A stretch of DNA of 64,000 bases from Desmodesmus armatus (lineage: Eukaryota > Chlorophyta > Chlorophyceae > Sphaeropleales > Scenedesmaceae): the NCBI GenBank assembly GCA_007449985.2, contig VIIQ02000698.1:317501-381500 (forward strand). Direction: 5' to 3'. Positions within the stretch are counted from its first letter, which is position 1, and every line of letters starts with the position of its first letter. The notes under the pieces were generated by a model. The model searched no databases, was not told where the DNA came from, and worked only from the letters and a program-made list of their open reading frames with translations. This document shows, one piece after another, positions 1 to 11,924 of this stretch. A program made the position numbers and the translations under genes.

Positions 1-798
1 GGCTGGTACTACGTAGCGAGGCCAGGAGATCAGGGGTGTGTCAGTGACACTGCCATCACGGCTGCATGATTCGGCACTCCAGGCATGGCCAAATGGGAAG
101 GCATGGTGTGATGTCACACGGAAAGACAAACAAGCACTGCATATGGTGATGCACTGCGCAAGAGGTATCCCTTTCTTCGAATGTTACTTAGTATGGCTCA
201 AACTGACATTGTCAAGTGTCAGCGGCAGTGCCACTGCCACATAGAGATTGTTTTTGTGACCACAGTGCATCTGGCACGTCTCAGGCTGGGTGACAGGCCC
301 TGGTGCCAAGCAGTGCGCTTTCAGTCTGCAGCATGTCAAAAATAGCGCTGCAGTAGGGAATGGCCATCAGATTGTGAAGTGTGCAAGTTCAGGTACTAAA
401 CAGCACTGCATGTTGGGGTTGCATCAGTCACTGACGTTGCTGAAGAAGCAACCTCGACAATACCTTGTGTGTGTGGACACAGGCATTGCCACCATGTTGT
501 GTGTTCGTGAACATGGTCGGCATCAAGAATTGCTCAAGTTGTGTGAGGATAAGCTTGCAGCTGCTGAGGGCTGCAAGGTGGTGTAACAGTTGCAAGTTGA
601 ATGGCCGTGCGTGTCATCATGCAGAGATGCAGAGAGTCCGTTCCAGCATTCCCTATGACATACACACCCTTGTTACAGCGCGCCAGCAGCATGCACAGGG
701 GCAGCTGATCATGCCTGGCTGCAATCACAACAGCTAGCTCACTGCTCAACCTTCTACTAACATAGCAAGAGGCATTTACTGCAGCCGTCCGTCTGGTC
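1..798. other. Gene-free 3' flank of the SMC gene
   Basis: No gene is well supported here. A plus-strand open frame at 290-586 (98 codons) has a charged C-terminal part that could be the last exon of a gene convergent with the SMC gene. It has no recognisable domain and no clear splice acceptor, so I do not call it. A minus-strand TGTAA motif lies at 673-677. Confidence 0.4.
673..677 (-). terminator. Candidate poly(A) signal of the SMC gene
   Basis: TGTAA on the minus strand, about 120 nt past the SMC stop codon. TGTAA is the usual poly(A) signal of chlorophyte green algae. A five-base motif occurs often by chance, so this rests on position only. Confidence 0.35.
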
Positions 799-3700
799 TC
801 ATGCCCCTGCCTCCTGCTGCCCAAAGTGGCCCACCACTGCTGCACTGCTGCCCCTGCCGTTGCTGTAGACACCCAGCAAGCACCCAGCTGACTCAAACAC
901 CACCGGCTTGTGACTCACAAGCAGGTATTGGGCTGCTGCTGCCCCGCTGCACTGCTGCCGCACGTATGTTGCCACCCGTGCTGCTGCGCTGGTGTCCAGG
1001 GCACAGTCCACCTCATCAAAAAAGTAGAAAGGCGAAGGGAACAGCGCCTGCGGTACACGCATGCGCGCAACACCGAGTAACTTACTCGAGTGTCTTAGCA
1101 TGCAGAAGTTATGTGCCCGGGGCCACTATCATGGCACACCTGCTGCTTAAGCCGCCTCATTGCACCTGCCGCCCCATCCACCCCACCTCAACCCTTGCCT
1201 CCCCACCTTGCAACACGCGAGCACCTGCCCGAGCACCCCCACACAGCATGGCAGGCTTATGACATGCTGACTTGTGACCCTAAGATCACACACCAACAGG
1301 CAAGGCGGTCAAGCCATTTCTTCGGCCCCTGGCAAGCTGACAAGCATGTGTGCCTAGTTTTCTGCTTCATGGCAGATGGCGTGCAGTACAAACTCCCACC
1401 TCCAACACACCTGCAATGCAAAGCTCAGGGCCAGCGTTGCCAATGACCTCTGCCCACCGGACAGCATGCCCATGCGCCTCCAGGTGCTGCCGTCAGGCTG
1501 CACATGCAGCGTCACACCCTGGCTGAACAGCAGCCGCCGCTCAGCAGTGTAGGAGCAGTAGGCCTTGCAGTACAGTGCGGCACAGCAAGACAAGGCACAG
1601 GTGGTGAAGGACACAGTCAGATTGAAGCAGACAAACAGAGGGTCATGGGCTTGCTGGCTGTAGCATGTTGCCCTCAATCCTCAGGTCAAGTTACCTGGGC
1701 AAACACCATCACCCACAGAACCTGCTGTCTGTTCCAGTCAAGTCTCTTTTAGGTCTTAGGTGCCACCACAGTGGCAATGCATGCGTTCACCTTGCTACAC
1801 GCAGGGTTCTACGTGTGCACATGTCTCAGGTGTTGTTGGGGTTCTACATGGCTGTAGATGCATGTACACTGGGCACCTACCTTGCCACACCCGCCTGTCA
1901 GCTGGCCGTACACAGCATCCAAGCGGCTGTTCAGCTGCTGTAGCACAGCCAGTAACCGGCTGTAGCGCTCGTCCAGCAGCGCCTCCAAGGCTGCAGCAGC
2001 GGCCTCACGCTGCTGCTGCAGCTGCTGCAGGCCGCTGTGTGCTGCTGCTAGGCCCTGCAAGGCTGCCAGGTCCTGCTGCAATGCTGCCTTGTCAACCCTA
2101 GCATACTCCTGCTGCAGCTCTAGCTCTTGGTCGTCTAGCTGCTGCTGGCGCTGCTGCAGCAGTGCTGTCTGCTTTCCCAGCGCAGCTGCAGAGAGCATTG
2201 GCTGCATGGCGGCCGTCACACACGGCCCCTTGTCGCTGCTGTGTTCAGCAGCCCTTGGGGCACCAACTCTAGTTTCCTTGCGCTGCCTGATGCCCGCCCC
2301 TTTGACTCCAGCTGCGCTGGCTCCCAAAGCAGCAGCAGCATTGCCACGCCGCGTCCTCCTGACTGCAGGGTTTGCACCACCGTCTGTGTCATCATTATCA
2401 TCATCTCCACTGCTGCTGCTGCTGCTGCTGCTGAGCTCGTCATCTGCACCACTGCTGCTGCTGCCGCTGCTGCTGTCCATGATAACTCTGGCACGTGTGC
2501 TGCGCCGCAGGGGGGCAGCGTTACTGCCCTGCCTGCTGCTAGTGCCTGCACGGTGGCGCCGCCTGTGCTGCTTCCCCGTGCTGACCCCCTGCATGCCTCC
2601 CTGGCTGCCACCACCCTCGACTGCAACGACAGGAGCAGGAGAGCCCATCTCAACGTCCCCGTGTGCTGCTGCTGGTGTAGATGCTGCAGCATCTGCATCT
2701 ATAGCTGCATCCTGAATCTCCACATCTTGCTCCTGCTGCTGGTCAGCGGATGAGCTACTGCCACGTCCATCCTCACCCTGGCTACTGCTGCCTGTCCTGG
2801 CCTTTTTATGACCTGCGGCTGCCGCTGCTGTAGCTTCGGCGCCCGAAGCACTGGCTGGTGCACTCCTTGGCTGCAGCTTGGTCAGCAACAGCTCCCTGTG
2901 CTGCTGCTGTTGCTGCAGCTCCCTGAGAGCAGCTTGAGCCTGCTGCAAATCAGCCTGTGGAGGGTCACACACAACACATGAATGCAGGCACGTGGAAGTT
3001 ACCAATTGTGGTGTAGGCGCCAGATTGTCTGTTGGCAGTGACAGTGCGGCAACAGACACAGCTTGCGTGTATCTGGCAACATGATGGTCCACTGCACTGA
3101 CAGCCAGAGGGTATAGAAGGCTGCTATGTCCTGCAAAAAACACACATGCATGACTGTACTGTACAGGACTGGCTGGCATTGTACTGGCCGGCATTGTACC
3201 GTATCGCACTGTACTGTATCGCACTGTACTGAATCGCACTGTACTGCATGCACTGTGCCGCATGTATTGTACTGTATGGTAGCAGGTGTTACCTGAGCCT
3301 CTTCCAGCACCGCTACTGCCTTCTCCTTGGCAACAGCAGCCTTTGCCAGCTGCTGCCGGACAGGCTTGACCCTGCTGCTGATGCTGGCGGCCCCTGACCT
3401 GACTTGTTGCAGCTCAGACTGTGTGTCTGACAGCTGCTGCCGCAGTGAGTCAACCTTGGCCTGCAGGACAGTGCGCAGTAGTAGGGTGTAGTGCTGTTCT
3501 TGGTTTATGTCAAGGTGGGTTGGTGACCCCAAGATGGTGGTTGCCTGCCGCTACAGAAGCGGTCACTGGCAGCGCTGCTGTTTTGGTGCGCATGCCGCTA
3601 ATGGTTACCCTTGCCTGTGGCAGTCCACTGCATTGTCAGCATAAATGTCTCAGAGGGCGCACAGTCACACTCGCATGATGCAGCTGCAGGCGCGGTCGCT

Positions 3701-6700
3701 GGGGCTGCTAGGAACAGACACATTCGAGGACTGCCTTGGTATCAGCGCTCACACACACCCACACCCACACAAGCGTGCCGACACACACTTCAGGCTGAAG
3801 TGGCTTGGCAGTCCCCCATGCACCACAACTGCAACCCCACCATTACCACCCACACAGCCTCACTTGTAGGTCCTCCACTGCAGTGCCATCCAGTGCTGCC
3901 TGGACCTTTGCTACCTCTTTGCTGATGGCAGCTGCCCTCCCAGCAGCCCGCTTCTGCTGCTGCTCCGCCTTATGAACCACCTGCCACGCCTCCTCTACTG
4001 CTGCTTCTGCCTGCGCAGCTGCTTGTTCCGCTTCCTGCAGCCGCATGGCAGCAGCTGTTGCCGCCTTGCCTCTGCCAGCGTCCATTGCTGCCGCAGCAGC
4101 AGCGGCGACCGCGGCAAGCTCCTGCTGCAGCTGCTCCCGCTGCTGCAGCACAGCAGCAAGCGGTGCCTCTGCTGCTGCCAGCTCGCCAGCAGCTGCTTCA
4201 TGCTTCTGCAGGGCTTCATGCAGCTGCTGCTGTAGCTGCTCTGTGCTGGCAGATCCTGCTCGGCCACTTACACCATGTCGCTGCTGCTGCCGCAGCCGCT
4301 GCAAGTTCCCCTCAGCCGCTGCTAGCTGCTGCTCGGCTTGCAGGACCGCCATCCTTGCTGCTTGAACCTCCTGCTGTGCTGAGTGAAGCTGCTGCTGCGC
4401 TGCTGCTGCCTGCTTCTTCAGCTGCCTAGCCTCCTCAGCAGCAGCACTGCTAGCAGCAGCATCGGCCTGTGGTTCACTTGTGTTGCTGCTGGCTGTGGCT
4501 GCTGGTGTGGGCAGTGGCGCACCTGTGCCCAGGCTGTATGCTGGCAGTGCTGTGCTGCGGTTGCTGCTGCTGCTGCTGGGGCCTCCGAAGCTGGCCACTA
4601 TCTCTCCATCAGCCTTGAAGACCTCCCCTGACCTGCAGTATCACAAGCAGCCAAGCCATAACATGCAGCACAGTCACGCCAGGTGTCACCAAACTGCTGC
4701 ATAGGTGGCAACATATAGGCTACCCCCTTGAAATTAGCCCAGGCACTGCAGTGCAGACAGCAGAGTACAGCTGAACTGCCCCTTGACCTTGACGCTGTAC
4801 CCTCAACGCCAGAATGCCCACACCCACATGCACCATTTACATGGCTGCTGCTGCTGGTGACTCCATGTGGCAGTGTTGGCCACCATCTCGCGCATCCACA
4901 TCTGGTGCAGTGGGTTGGGTCAGGCTGATGGCAGTGATGTGGAGGCCGCTGCTGCCCTGCCTTGACTGAGTGTGGGGTTTCAGCATCACCCCTCACAGGG
5001 CAAAGCACTATACAAGTCATGATAAGCTCAAGTAAAAGGGCCTACACACTGTTTACTGATCATGCATACCTTGTGACCATGCTCTTCCTGAGGTGCAGCA
5101 GCTGCAGTGCCACCTCCCTTGTCTCCACCAGCAGCCAACCCCCCAGCAGCTGCTCCATCAGCTGCTGTAGCCCTGGCACCGCTGTACCATCGTACTGCAC
5201 CAAGTCCAACAGAGGCCTGCTCACCCCACCACCACCTGCTGCTGCGGCTGCTAGAGGCTGGGCGTTGGAGGGTCCCTTGTACTGCTGCTGCTGCTGCAGC
5301 TCTGACAGGATCTTGCAGTTGACAGTGCCGATCCGCTGCTGCCGGAAATGGTCGATGACAGCAGCAGCAGTGGCACGATCACTCACAACCATCATAGTTG
5401 CCAGGTTGCATCGCTCCCGCAGCGCTGCATTCACTGCTAGTTGCACAGCAGCGTCACTGACTGCTGCAAGGTTACACAGGCGGCCATAGAATTGCCCTGG
5501 CAGCTGGCCGCTGCTGCTGGCAGCAGTGAGGTGCTGTACTGCTGTGTCATAGGAGGGCCAGGCCCCTGGAGTGGTGTGAGGGTTGTGATGCTGATGGCCC
5601 TGCTGCTGCTGCTGCTGAACCTCCTCCAGCCGGTCCTGCATCATCAGGAAGGTGCACCATTATTGGGTGACCACAAACCAGAGCCAGTTTGGTTGGAAGT
5701 TTCAAGACCAAGTCTCTGAGGTGATACCACCCCACCCCCCTGGTGCAGCCGCCATGACACCGCTGCTCACGCATCAGCAGCAGCAGCAGCAGCAGCTCAC
5801 AGGCACTCAGGCACGGACATGCCTTGTTGTGTCGACAACAGCAACAGCCATGATGTGCGCCTTGCTCAGCCCAGGCCAGCCAGCTTGCAGTGTGTGCATG
5901 TCATGCTGCTACCCTCGTCCGCTCACAACCTGCTGTAATCACATTCACCCCAACAAGCTCAGCCTCTCAGGCCCTCAGCCCCTGCAAGCCCAGCTCTCAG
6001 CCAGCACCCACCGTTAGCGTCTGCTGCTGCAACTCAGCAGCCCTCCACCGCTCCTCAGCAGCATTGCTCCTGTCCCGGCTAGCATCCACTGCTGCTGCTG
6101 CTGTCTGCACCTCCTGCTCAGCTTCAGTGAGGCCCCTTGCTTGCTGTGCTGCTGCTGCCGCCACTGCGTCTGTCCTCTGCTGCAGGGCAGCAACTGCCTT
6201 AGCAGCCCTGGTGGCTTTCGAAGCTGCTGCTGCTTGGCGGACAGTCAGCAGCTGAGCTTGGCAGCTGAGGTCTGACAGCTGCTGCTGCAGTGACTGATGA
6301 AGCTGCTGAGCTTCCTTTGCTGCAGCACTGAGGGTGTCGGCAGCCTTAGCCCCTGGCTTGGTCCGTGCTGCAGCTGCTGCTTGTTTGCGTGCTGCCGCCT
6401 GCTGCTCTTGTGCTGCTGCAGCGGCCTCCTGCAGTACCCTGAGCCGCTCAGTCCCTTTTTCAACCTAATGCACGGTCATATGGCAGGCAGGCAGGCAGGC
6501 AGGCAACGCACGATGAGTCTGCATGAATAATCAGACATCAGCAAATACTCTTGGTGGTGTCTGGGGTCCCAGGAGGCCACGGCTAGCAGGGCTTGCGCAC
6601 GTGCAACTGCACAAAGGTTGGCGGTGACCTTCTAGATATTTTGATTGGTGGCTGCTGCATACCTGAGTTTTGTGTTGGGCCTCCTGGTTGTCGTGCTGTG

Positions 6701-9700
6701 CCAGCTTCTTCTGCAATGCCTTCAACAGGGAGCTGTTGTCTTTGGCAGCAGACACCGCAGAGGAGTGCTGCACCCCTGCTGAGGCAGCTGCAGCTGACAC
6801 CTTGGACACCTGCAGGTTGCATCACATGCCTTCAAGAGCTTTCTTCCTCCGCATCTGAGCGCTGCTCAGAATACGAGGCACACTGCGGCGAAGGCCCTGA
6901 CCTGAAGCCATGCGTATGACTGTACACAGTAGCACAGATGTGCATATCACAGGCACTGGCGGCAGCGGTGATGACAGGCTCGGCAACCAAGGGCACTCAG
7001 CGGACCTGAGACACTGCAGGCGAGCGTTGTAAACAATCAGAGGGGGTGGCACATGCGCCGTACAGCACATGGTTTGATGTGTTTGTAAAAGTAATGTCAT
7101 GTGCCCCCAGACTCTGCTGACCTTCTTCACCAACTGCTCCTCCCGCCTTTTTGCAGTCAGCAGCTCCTTGTCCAGCACAGCCCTCTGCTGCAGCAGCTCT
7201 GACTCCCTGGTCCTTGCTGACTCCAGGGACTCTGCTGCTCCTGCAACACGCCCTTCTGCTACGTCTACCTGCAAAGGGGCACACCCACACACGCACACAA
7301 TCTCTCTGCCCACCTTGTGCTGCCTGGACCAGCACAGGCACACACCCTCTAGAAAAACTCAGTGTTTGACCTTCTGTTGCCTCGACCTGCAGACATACAG
7401 GAGGTAGCCAAGGACAGGCCAGCATGCAGCGATGCGGCAAGACCAACTCCCGAGTTACAGGTGCAGGCGGTGCCAGGTGACGGCAGCAACCTACCAGTGT
7501 ACCTGGTTCTGAACTGCACAGGGGTGAAAGCAGTCACACCCGTATTGGCATGCACAGTACTGGTGCAATGACAGAGTCAGAGTGCTTGCTGCCAGCACAT
7601 GGTTGAGGCCGCTTATGCGACTGCGATGACACCCTAAACTGCACCCGTACCTGCTTTGCCTGCACCTCCAGCAGCCGGCTGCCATGTGCTTGCTGGTCAG
7701 TCAGCAGCTGCAGCTTGGCTGTGCTGACATGTTCCTGCAGCTGCTGCACCTCCTGCCAGTGGGTCACAGCAGGTGCCAGCAGCTCACGTTTGTCCTGCAG
7801 CCTGCGGTGGTGGATGGTTTGAAGGATATTTTGACACGCGGGGGCTTCAGCATGGCGTGGTCTTTATGTGAAATGCCTGATCAAGGCACGCGTCATGCTG
7901 ACCAGCTGCTTTAACCAACTTTAGTGGTGTGCAGATGGGCGCACATGACACCTTCATCTCAAGAGGTTGCCCCTGCTGAATACTGTTGTATCAGCATAGT
8001 GTTTGGTCAGCAGGCCATCTGCACCAAAGCCATATGTAGTTTGACTGGCCGACGCAGATTCACTCTCCATTGCATGGCCACACCTGTCAATCTGTGCTTT
8101 GGCCTCTTCCATGCTTGCTGCCAGGTGCTCCAGCCCCGTGCTGTGCCGTGCTATGGCCTCCTCATAGTCCACTGCCCCTGTGAGTCCCTCCAGCTGCTTC
8201 ACAAGACCCACTGCATCACTCACATCCACTGCCTGCCTAGACTGAGTCACCTGCAGGCACAAACAGTAGGTGTGTTCACATAACAGACATTCAAACAATT
8301 CATGCCACTGAACTGACTTGCTTGAGCCTTGGCATACCCAGAATGTTGTGTGGTGCACATGCACTGTGCAAGTTGTTACACATGTGGTGCTAGGAAGCGC
8401 TCTGGCATTGAGTGTTTGGTTGCATGGCTGCTGCATGCGCTGATGCGGCATGCAGCATACGTCTGCCTGGCTGTGCAGCTGCCGTAGGAAACATGCTGGG
8501 TGGCTGCTGGTGGCTTTACAGACGTACGATGTAGCGGTCGATGCACTGCGTGTCGATGCCATAGGGCGCCAGCTCAGTCTGCAGCTGTGCCTGCATCAGC
8601 GCAAAACGAACAAGGGGAAGCCATGAGCTGCAGCACAACCAAACAAAGTGTGCCTCTAAGAGGGGCCTCTCTGCCGTTGTTGACACTCAGCGCTATAGCT
8701 GCTAGCACTCCTCCACCCCCAAGCAGCCCCATAGCAGCCTAGGCACCAGCAGCAGCCCTAGCAGCCCATGTGTCAACATCGCCAGCAGCAGCATGTTTCA
8801 TGAGGGGATGAACTGTGCTGGGGCCTTGCTGCAAGCATACCTGGGAGACTGCTGCCCAGCTGCTGGAGCCTGGCCTCATGATGTAGCTCTTGGTGATGTC
8901 ACCCCTCAGCACACGCCTCAGCTTCATCTGCTGCTGTGGCTGTTGCTGCTGCTGCCCAGCATCCTGCTGTTGTTGTTGGTGCTTCAGGACTGCGGCCTGG
9001 TCAAAATGCTGCTCGTGCTGATCTGGTGTTGCATGGGTGCTGGCAGGGCTTGTGGTTGTGCTTGTGGGGTGTTGCTGGTCTGTGGCTGCAGGTGGTGGTG
9101 TGCTGGTGTTGGGCGCTGGGAGTGATAGTGAGGCGCTGCTGTTGTAAAGTTGCTGTTGGCTGCTGCTTTTGAATGCTGTCGGGGACTGCTGCAGCAGCTC
9201 CATGTGCAGGACCACCTGCAGTCAAACACAGCCTGTGGATGTAAGGGATCGGAAGTTATGCACTCCCTGCAGGACTTCCTCCCTTCGTGACATAGCCCAG
9301 CATGACTCGATGGCCTTTGCCAAGGCCTCTGCTTTCCTTTGTAGCAGCACCTGACAGGTGGTGTGCGCACTGCCTTGCCCTGCCCAGCAGGCCTGCTGGG
9401 CCTCACCTCTGCTGTTCGTTGCCCTGAGGCTGCCAGTTCCTGGTTGAGGAGTGCTGCCACGCTGCCAGCACGCAGCATCTTGCGGTTGCCGCCCAGTGCA
9501 AAGGCAACTGCCTCTCCCTGCATGTGTGAAGCATTGGTGTTGGGTTTGATGGCTGCGCCTGTAGCTGAGGAGGTGGCCAAACCCCTTTCAACACATTGAG
9601 ATTCAACCGTGCTGGTCAGGGCGACGAGTGCTTCGGTGATCCCACTGTCCCACTTACCACTACACTTTTCCCACAGCCATTGGGCCCCACAACACAGGTG

Positions 9701-9922
9701 AAGTCAACGAGTGGCCCAATCACAGCTCTGTCCCTGAAGCTTTTGAAGCCTGTGCAGAAGCAGATGTACAGGTGATCGATGAAATCAAGCAGCCACTGTG
9801 CTCAAACACAGCCACTATGCTGCTGCAGCCTCGAGCCACTCACCCTGCAGCTCCAAAGCTACCAGGCGCAGCACCCTGCCCTGCTGGGCAACGTGCTGCT
9901 GCTCAAGAGCACACCCAGGCAT
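799..9922 (-). CDS. Divergent SMC-family chromosome ATPase
   Basis: Spliced gene of about 18 exons, roughly 1,600 residues. SMC proteins are ATP-driven ring ATPases that organise chromosomes. The start ATG at 9920-9922 opens exon 1 (9844-9922), which joins exon 2 (9658-9749) in phase to give ELQGFKSFRDRAVIGPL and the Walker A GPNGCGKS. Exon 3 (9407-9517) carries GEAVAFALGGNRKM. The N-terminal head ends near 8070-8252. Coiled coil follows at 6.0-7.8 kb. The hinge is split over 5.07-5.65 kb (FYGRLCNLAAVSDAAVQLAV) and the start of 3.87-4.63 kb (DGEIVASFGG). The second coil spans 1.9-4.6 kb. The C-terminal head has signature LSGGQRSLATLAL (about 1.4-1.5 kb), Walker B FYFFDEVD and LVSHKP (799-1060). 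It lacks the diagnostic wording of SMC1-6 that I know; it may be the extra algal SMC sometimes called SMC7, which is unverified. A long acidic/Ser insert interrupts the C-terminal coil. Confidence 0.88.
3150..3290. repeat. Degenerate ~15-bp tandem repeat in an SMC intron
   Basis: Repeated units close to CGCACTGTACTGTAT lie inside the intron between the SMC exons at about 1.9-2.95 kb and 3.29-3.48 kb. Related CTGTACTG and GGCATTGTAC units flank them. It is a short minisatellite with no evident coding role. Confidence 0.7.
6482..6505. repeat. AGGC tetranucleotide microsatellite
   Basis: Six near-perfect copies of the tetranucleotide GGCA, in the SMC intron just upstream (in transcript order) of the exon at about 6.01-6.47 kb. 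Confidence 0.9.
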
Positions 9923-10373
9923 ATCTGATACAGGTACAGGGAATTTAATTCATGTCTCTCTCTTGAGCTTCTGCTGCAAAGTGAGTAGTTGGGGAAGCAG
10001 TGAGTGATCAACTGTCCAATTTGCAAACTGCCAGGCTGTTGTGTGTTGTGTGCCAGCACAGCCGACCATCACACTCAATAGTATAACGAACATACCGAGT
10101 TGAAGCTCCGCTAGGGCAACAGCAGATCCCTCGCATCAATCAAATTCAGGATTCAAATTTGGGGTGCAGCTGTCATTGATCAACTTGCAAGGTGTGGCAT
10201 GAGTTTGCATATCACCTCCAGTGTCGCTTTTTTGCTTCAATCACGTCAAATAAACATGATCCCAGTTCCACCAAAGCCATGCAGTAACAGGGCAGCACAA
10301 CATTTCTGCTGCTGCTGACATTCAGGTACTTCTGCTGTCGACCAGCTGCGGCAGCAACTCCATGGGCAATGGG
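9923..10373. promoter_or_regulatory. Spacer upstream of SMC, downstream of the coiled-coil gene
   Basis: This 450-bp AT-richer stretch separates the SMC start codon from the stop codon of the same-strand upstream gene. It must hold the SMC promoter and 5' UTR as well as the 3' end of the neighbour. No clear TATA box or ORF is visible. Confidence 0.4.
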
Positions 10374-11924
10374 TCAGGCTTTGTGCCGTGCTGCTGCTGC
10401 TGCTGCTGCTGACCCGGGCTTTTTGCCCTTGATCAGCTCTGTGGTGGGTATCGTGGCTGTGAAACCGCGTGCCTCCTCCAGAGCTGCTTGTGCCGTTTTT
10501 TGCTGCAAGCAGGGAACACAGCTACATGGCACATGGTGTTTGTGCATGGTGCATGCTGCACAAGTGAGCAAGTACGTCACCTTCTGCAGCTGCTTGCATG
10601 GCTGCAAGCATGTTCTGTTTATAGTCCGCTGTCTTGGGTCAACATGACAAATGGTCCGCTGCTTGATAACCATACCTGTAGTTTGCTGTTTGCATGGCGC
10701 GCCTTTGCAATGATTGCTGCTGTCTCCCGACCCATGTCCGAAAACCGCTGCATGTTCTGCAAGCAGCACAAGCGGATGGTCAGTGCACAATAGGACAGCA
10801 CCAGGCAAGGCGGGACGGCCTGTGCCACAGGGGCTGCACAGCCTGGTGCATGGCAAGGCTCAAGCGCAGGAGACCTCAGTCCCGGCCCTCAAGCAGGTAG
10901 GTGGGCTGCTGGCGCCTGAGCAGGCATGCGGCTTGTTCAGTTGCCAAGCAGTTGCTGCATGTTGCCAGCAAGCGCAATGAAGTTTGTGCTGCAACAGCTT
11001 GGACAGCACACCTCTTGTAGCTGCTGCTCCACACGCTGCTTCAGCTGCGTCTTCTGCTCTATGTCAGTGTTCAAGCGGTCCTGCAAGCAGCACAAATGAG
11101 GGCAACAGCAGGCTGTGGCTGGCGGTACTGCTCATGGCCCTTCAACACAGCATGATGGATCAGGCACGTTGCAGGAGTGAACAGCATAACCTGTGGGTCA
11201 CCCACTGCATGGTGCAGTTGCTGATAAGCAAGTGCCTGGTTGCCACTGACAAGATTGACAGTGCTGGCAGGCACCACCAGGTAGTGTGCTGAACGATCCT
11301 GCATGCTGCTGCTGACCTACTTGCTGCATATGCCATCACCCCAGCAGCACTGTGCAAAAACCAGCTGTGTGCTGGCCATGTGTGAAACTGCATCCTGCAG
11401 GACCTGCTGCTTGAGCTGCCAGCACAGCTGAAAGTGACCTGCTGCATGCTCACCAAGCACGGTTGTATGTTGGTCTTGATTGTCGCATCTATGCGGTCTA
11501 CTGCTGCCTGGTCTGCCCGTATCTGCTCTTGGCGCATGTGCTTCTCATGCATCATCTTGTGCATCTGCTTGTCCAATTGCTGCTCACGCAGTACAGCAGT
11601 CAGCACACATATTATGCACGTGTGAGCAATAACGTGATGGCAACAGCACATGAACAGCACAACACCATATGGCATCATGATAGGCACATGGGTTGACTCA
11701 GACATGCAGAGCTGGCATGCAGGCACAGTTGAAGACCCATCCAACCTGCAGCCAAGCTTGTCGTCAGCTGCTCTGTGCTGGCCCATGATGTCCTTGCCAA
11801 CACGCACCACAATGAGCCTTCCAATGAAGCGAGGGTCCCTGCGCATCAAGTCCCTGATCTTGTCCTGCTTCCCCTGCAGCTCCCTGACATCCAGCTCTTC
11901 CCCGTCTGTGGGCTTGGCTGCCAT
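10374..11924 (-). CDS. Small coiled-coil protein, function unknown
   Basis: Multi-exon gene read from the ATG at 11922-11924 to the TGA at 10374-10376. The first exon encodes an acidic N-terminus followed by QDKIRDLMRRDPRFIGRLIV. A second block at about 11480-11605 gives QLDKQMHKMMHEKHMRQEQI, a charged helix. Further exons near 11010-11080 (DRLNTDIEQKTQLKQRVEQQ) and 10690-10755 (MQRFSDMGRETAAIIAKARH) continue the coil. The last exon ends in a Lys/Ala tail. The predicted product is about 190-220 residues, almost all helical and charged. I do not recognise the family; small coiled coils of this kind are common among ciliary and centrosomal proteins, but nothing here proves that role. The donor of exon 1 is not resolved because the obvious splice motif is out of phase. 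Confidence 0.6.

Noticed and set aside
2089..4631. Plus-strand Ser/Leu-rich and Cys/Leu-rich open frames inside the SMC locus
   Set aside because: They are antisense to well-supported SMC exons with hinge and coil sequence, and arise from CTG runs.
6482..6505. CRISPR-like or other array at the short tandem repeats
   Set aside because: The units are contiguous 4-bp repeats without spacers; no CRISPR array occurs anywhere in the window.
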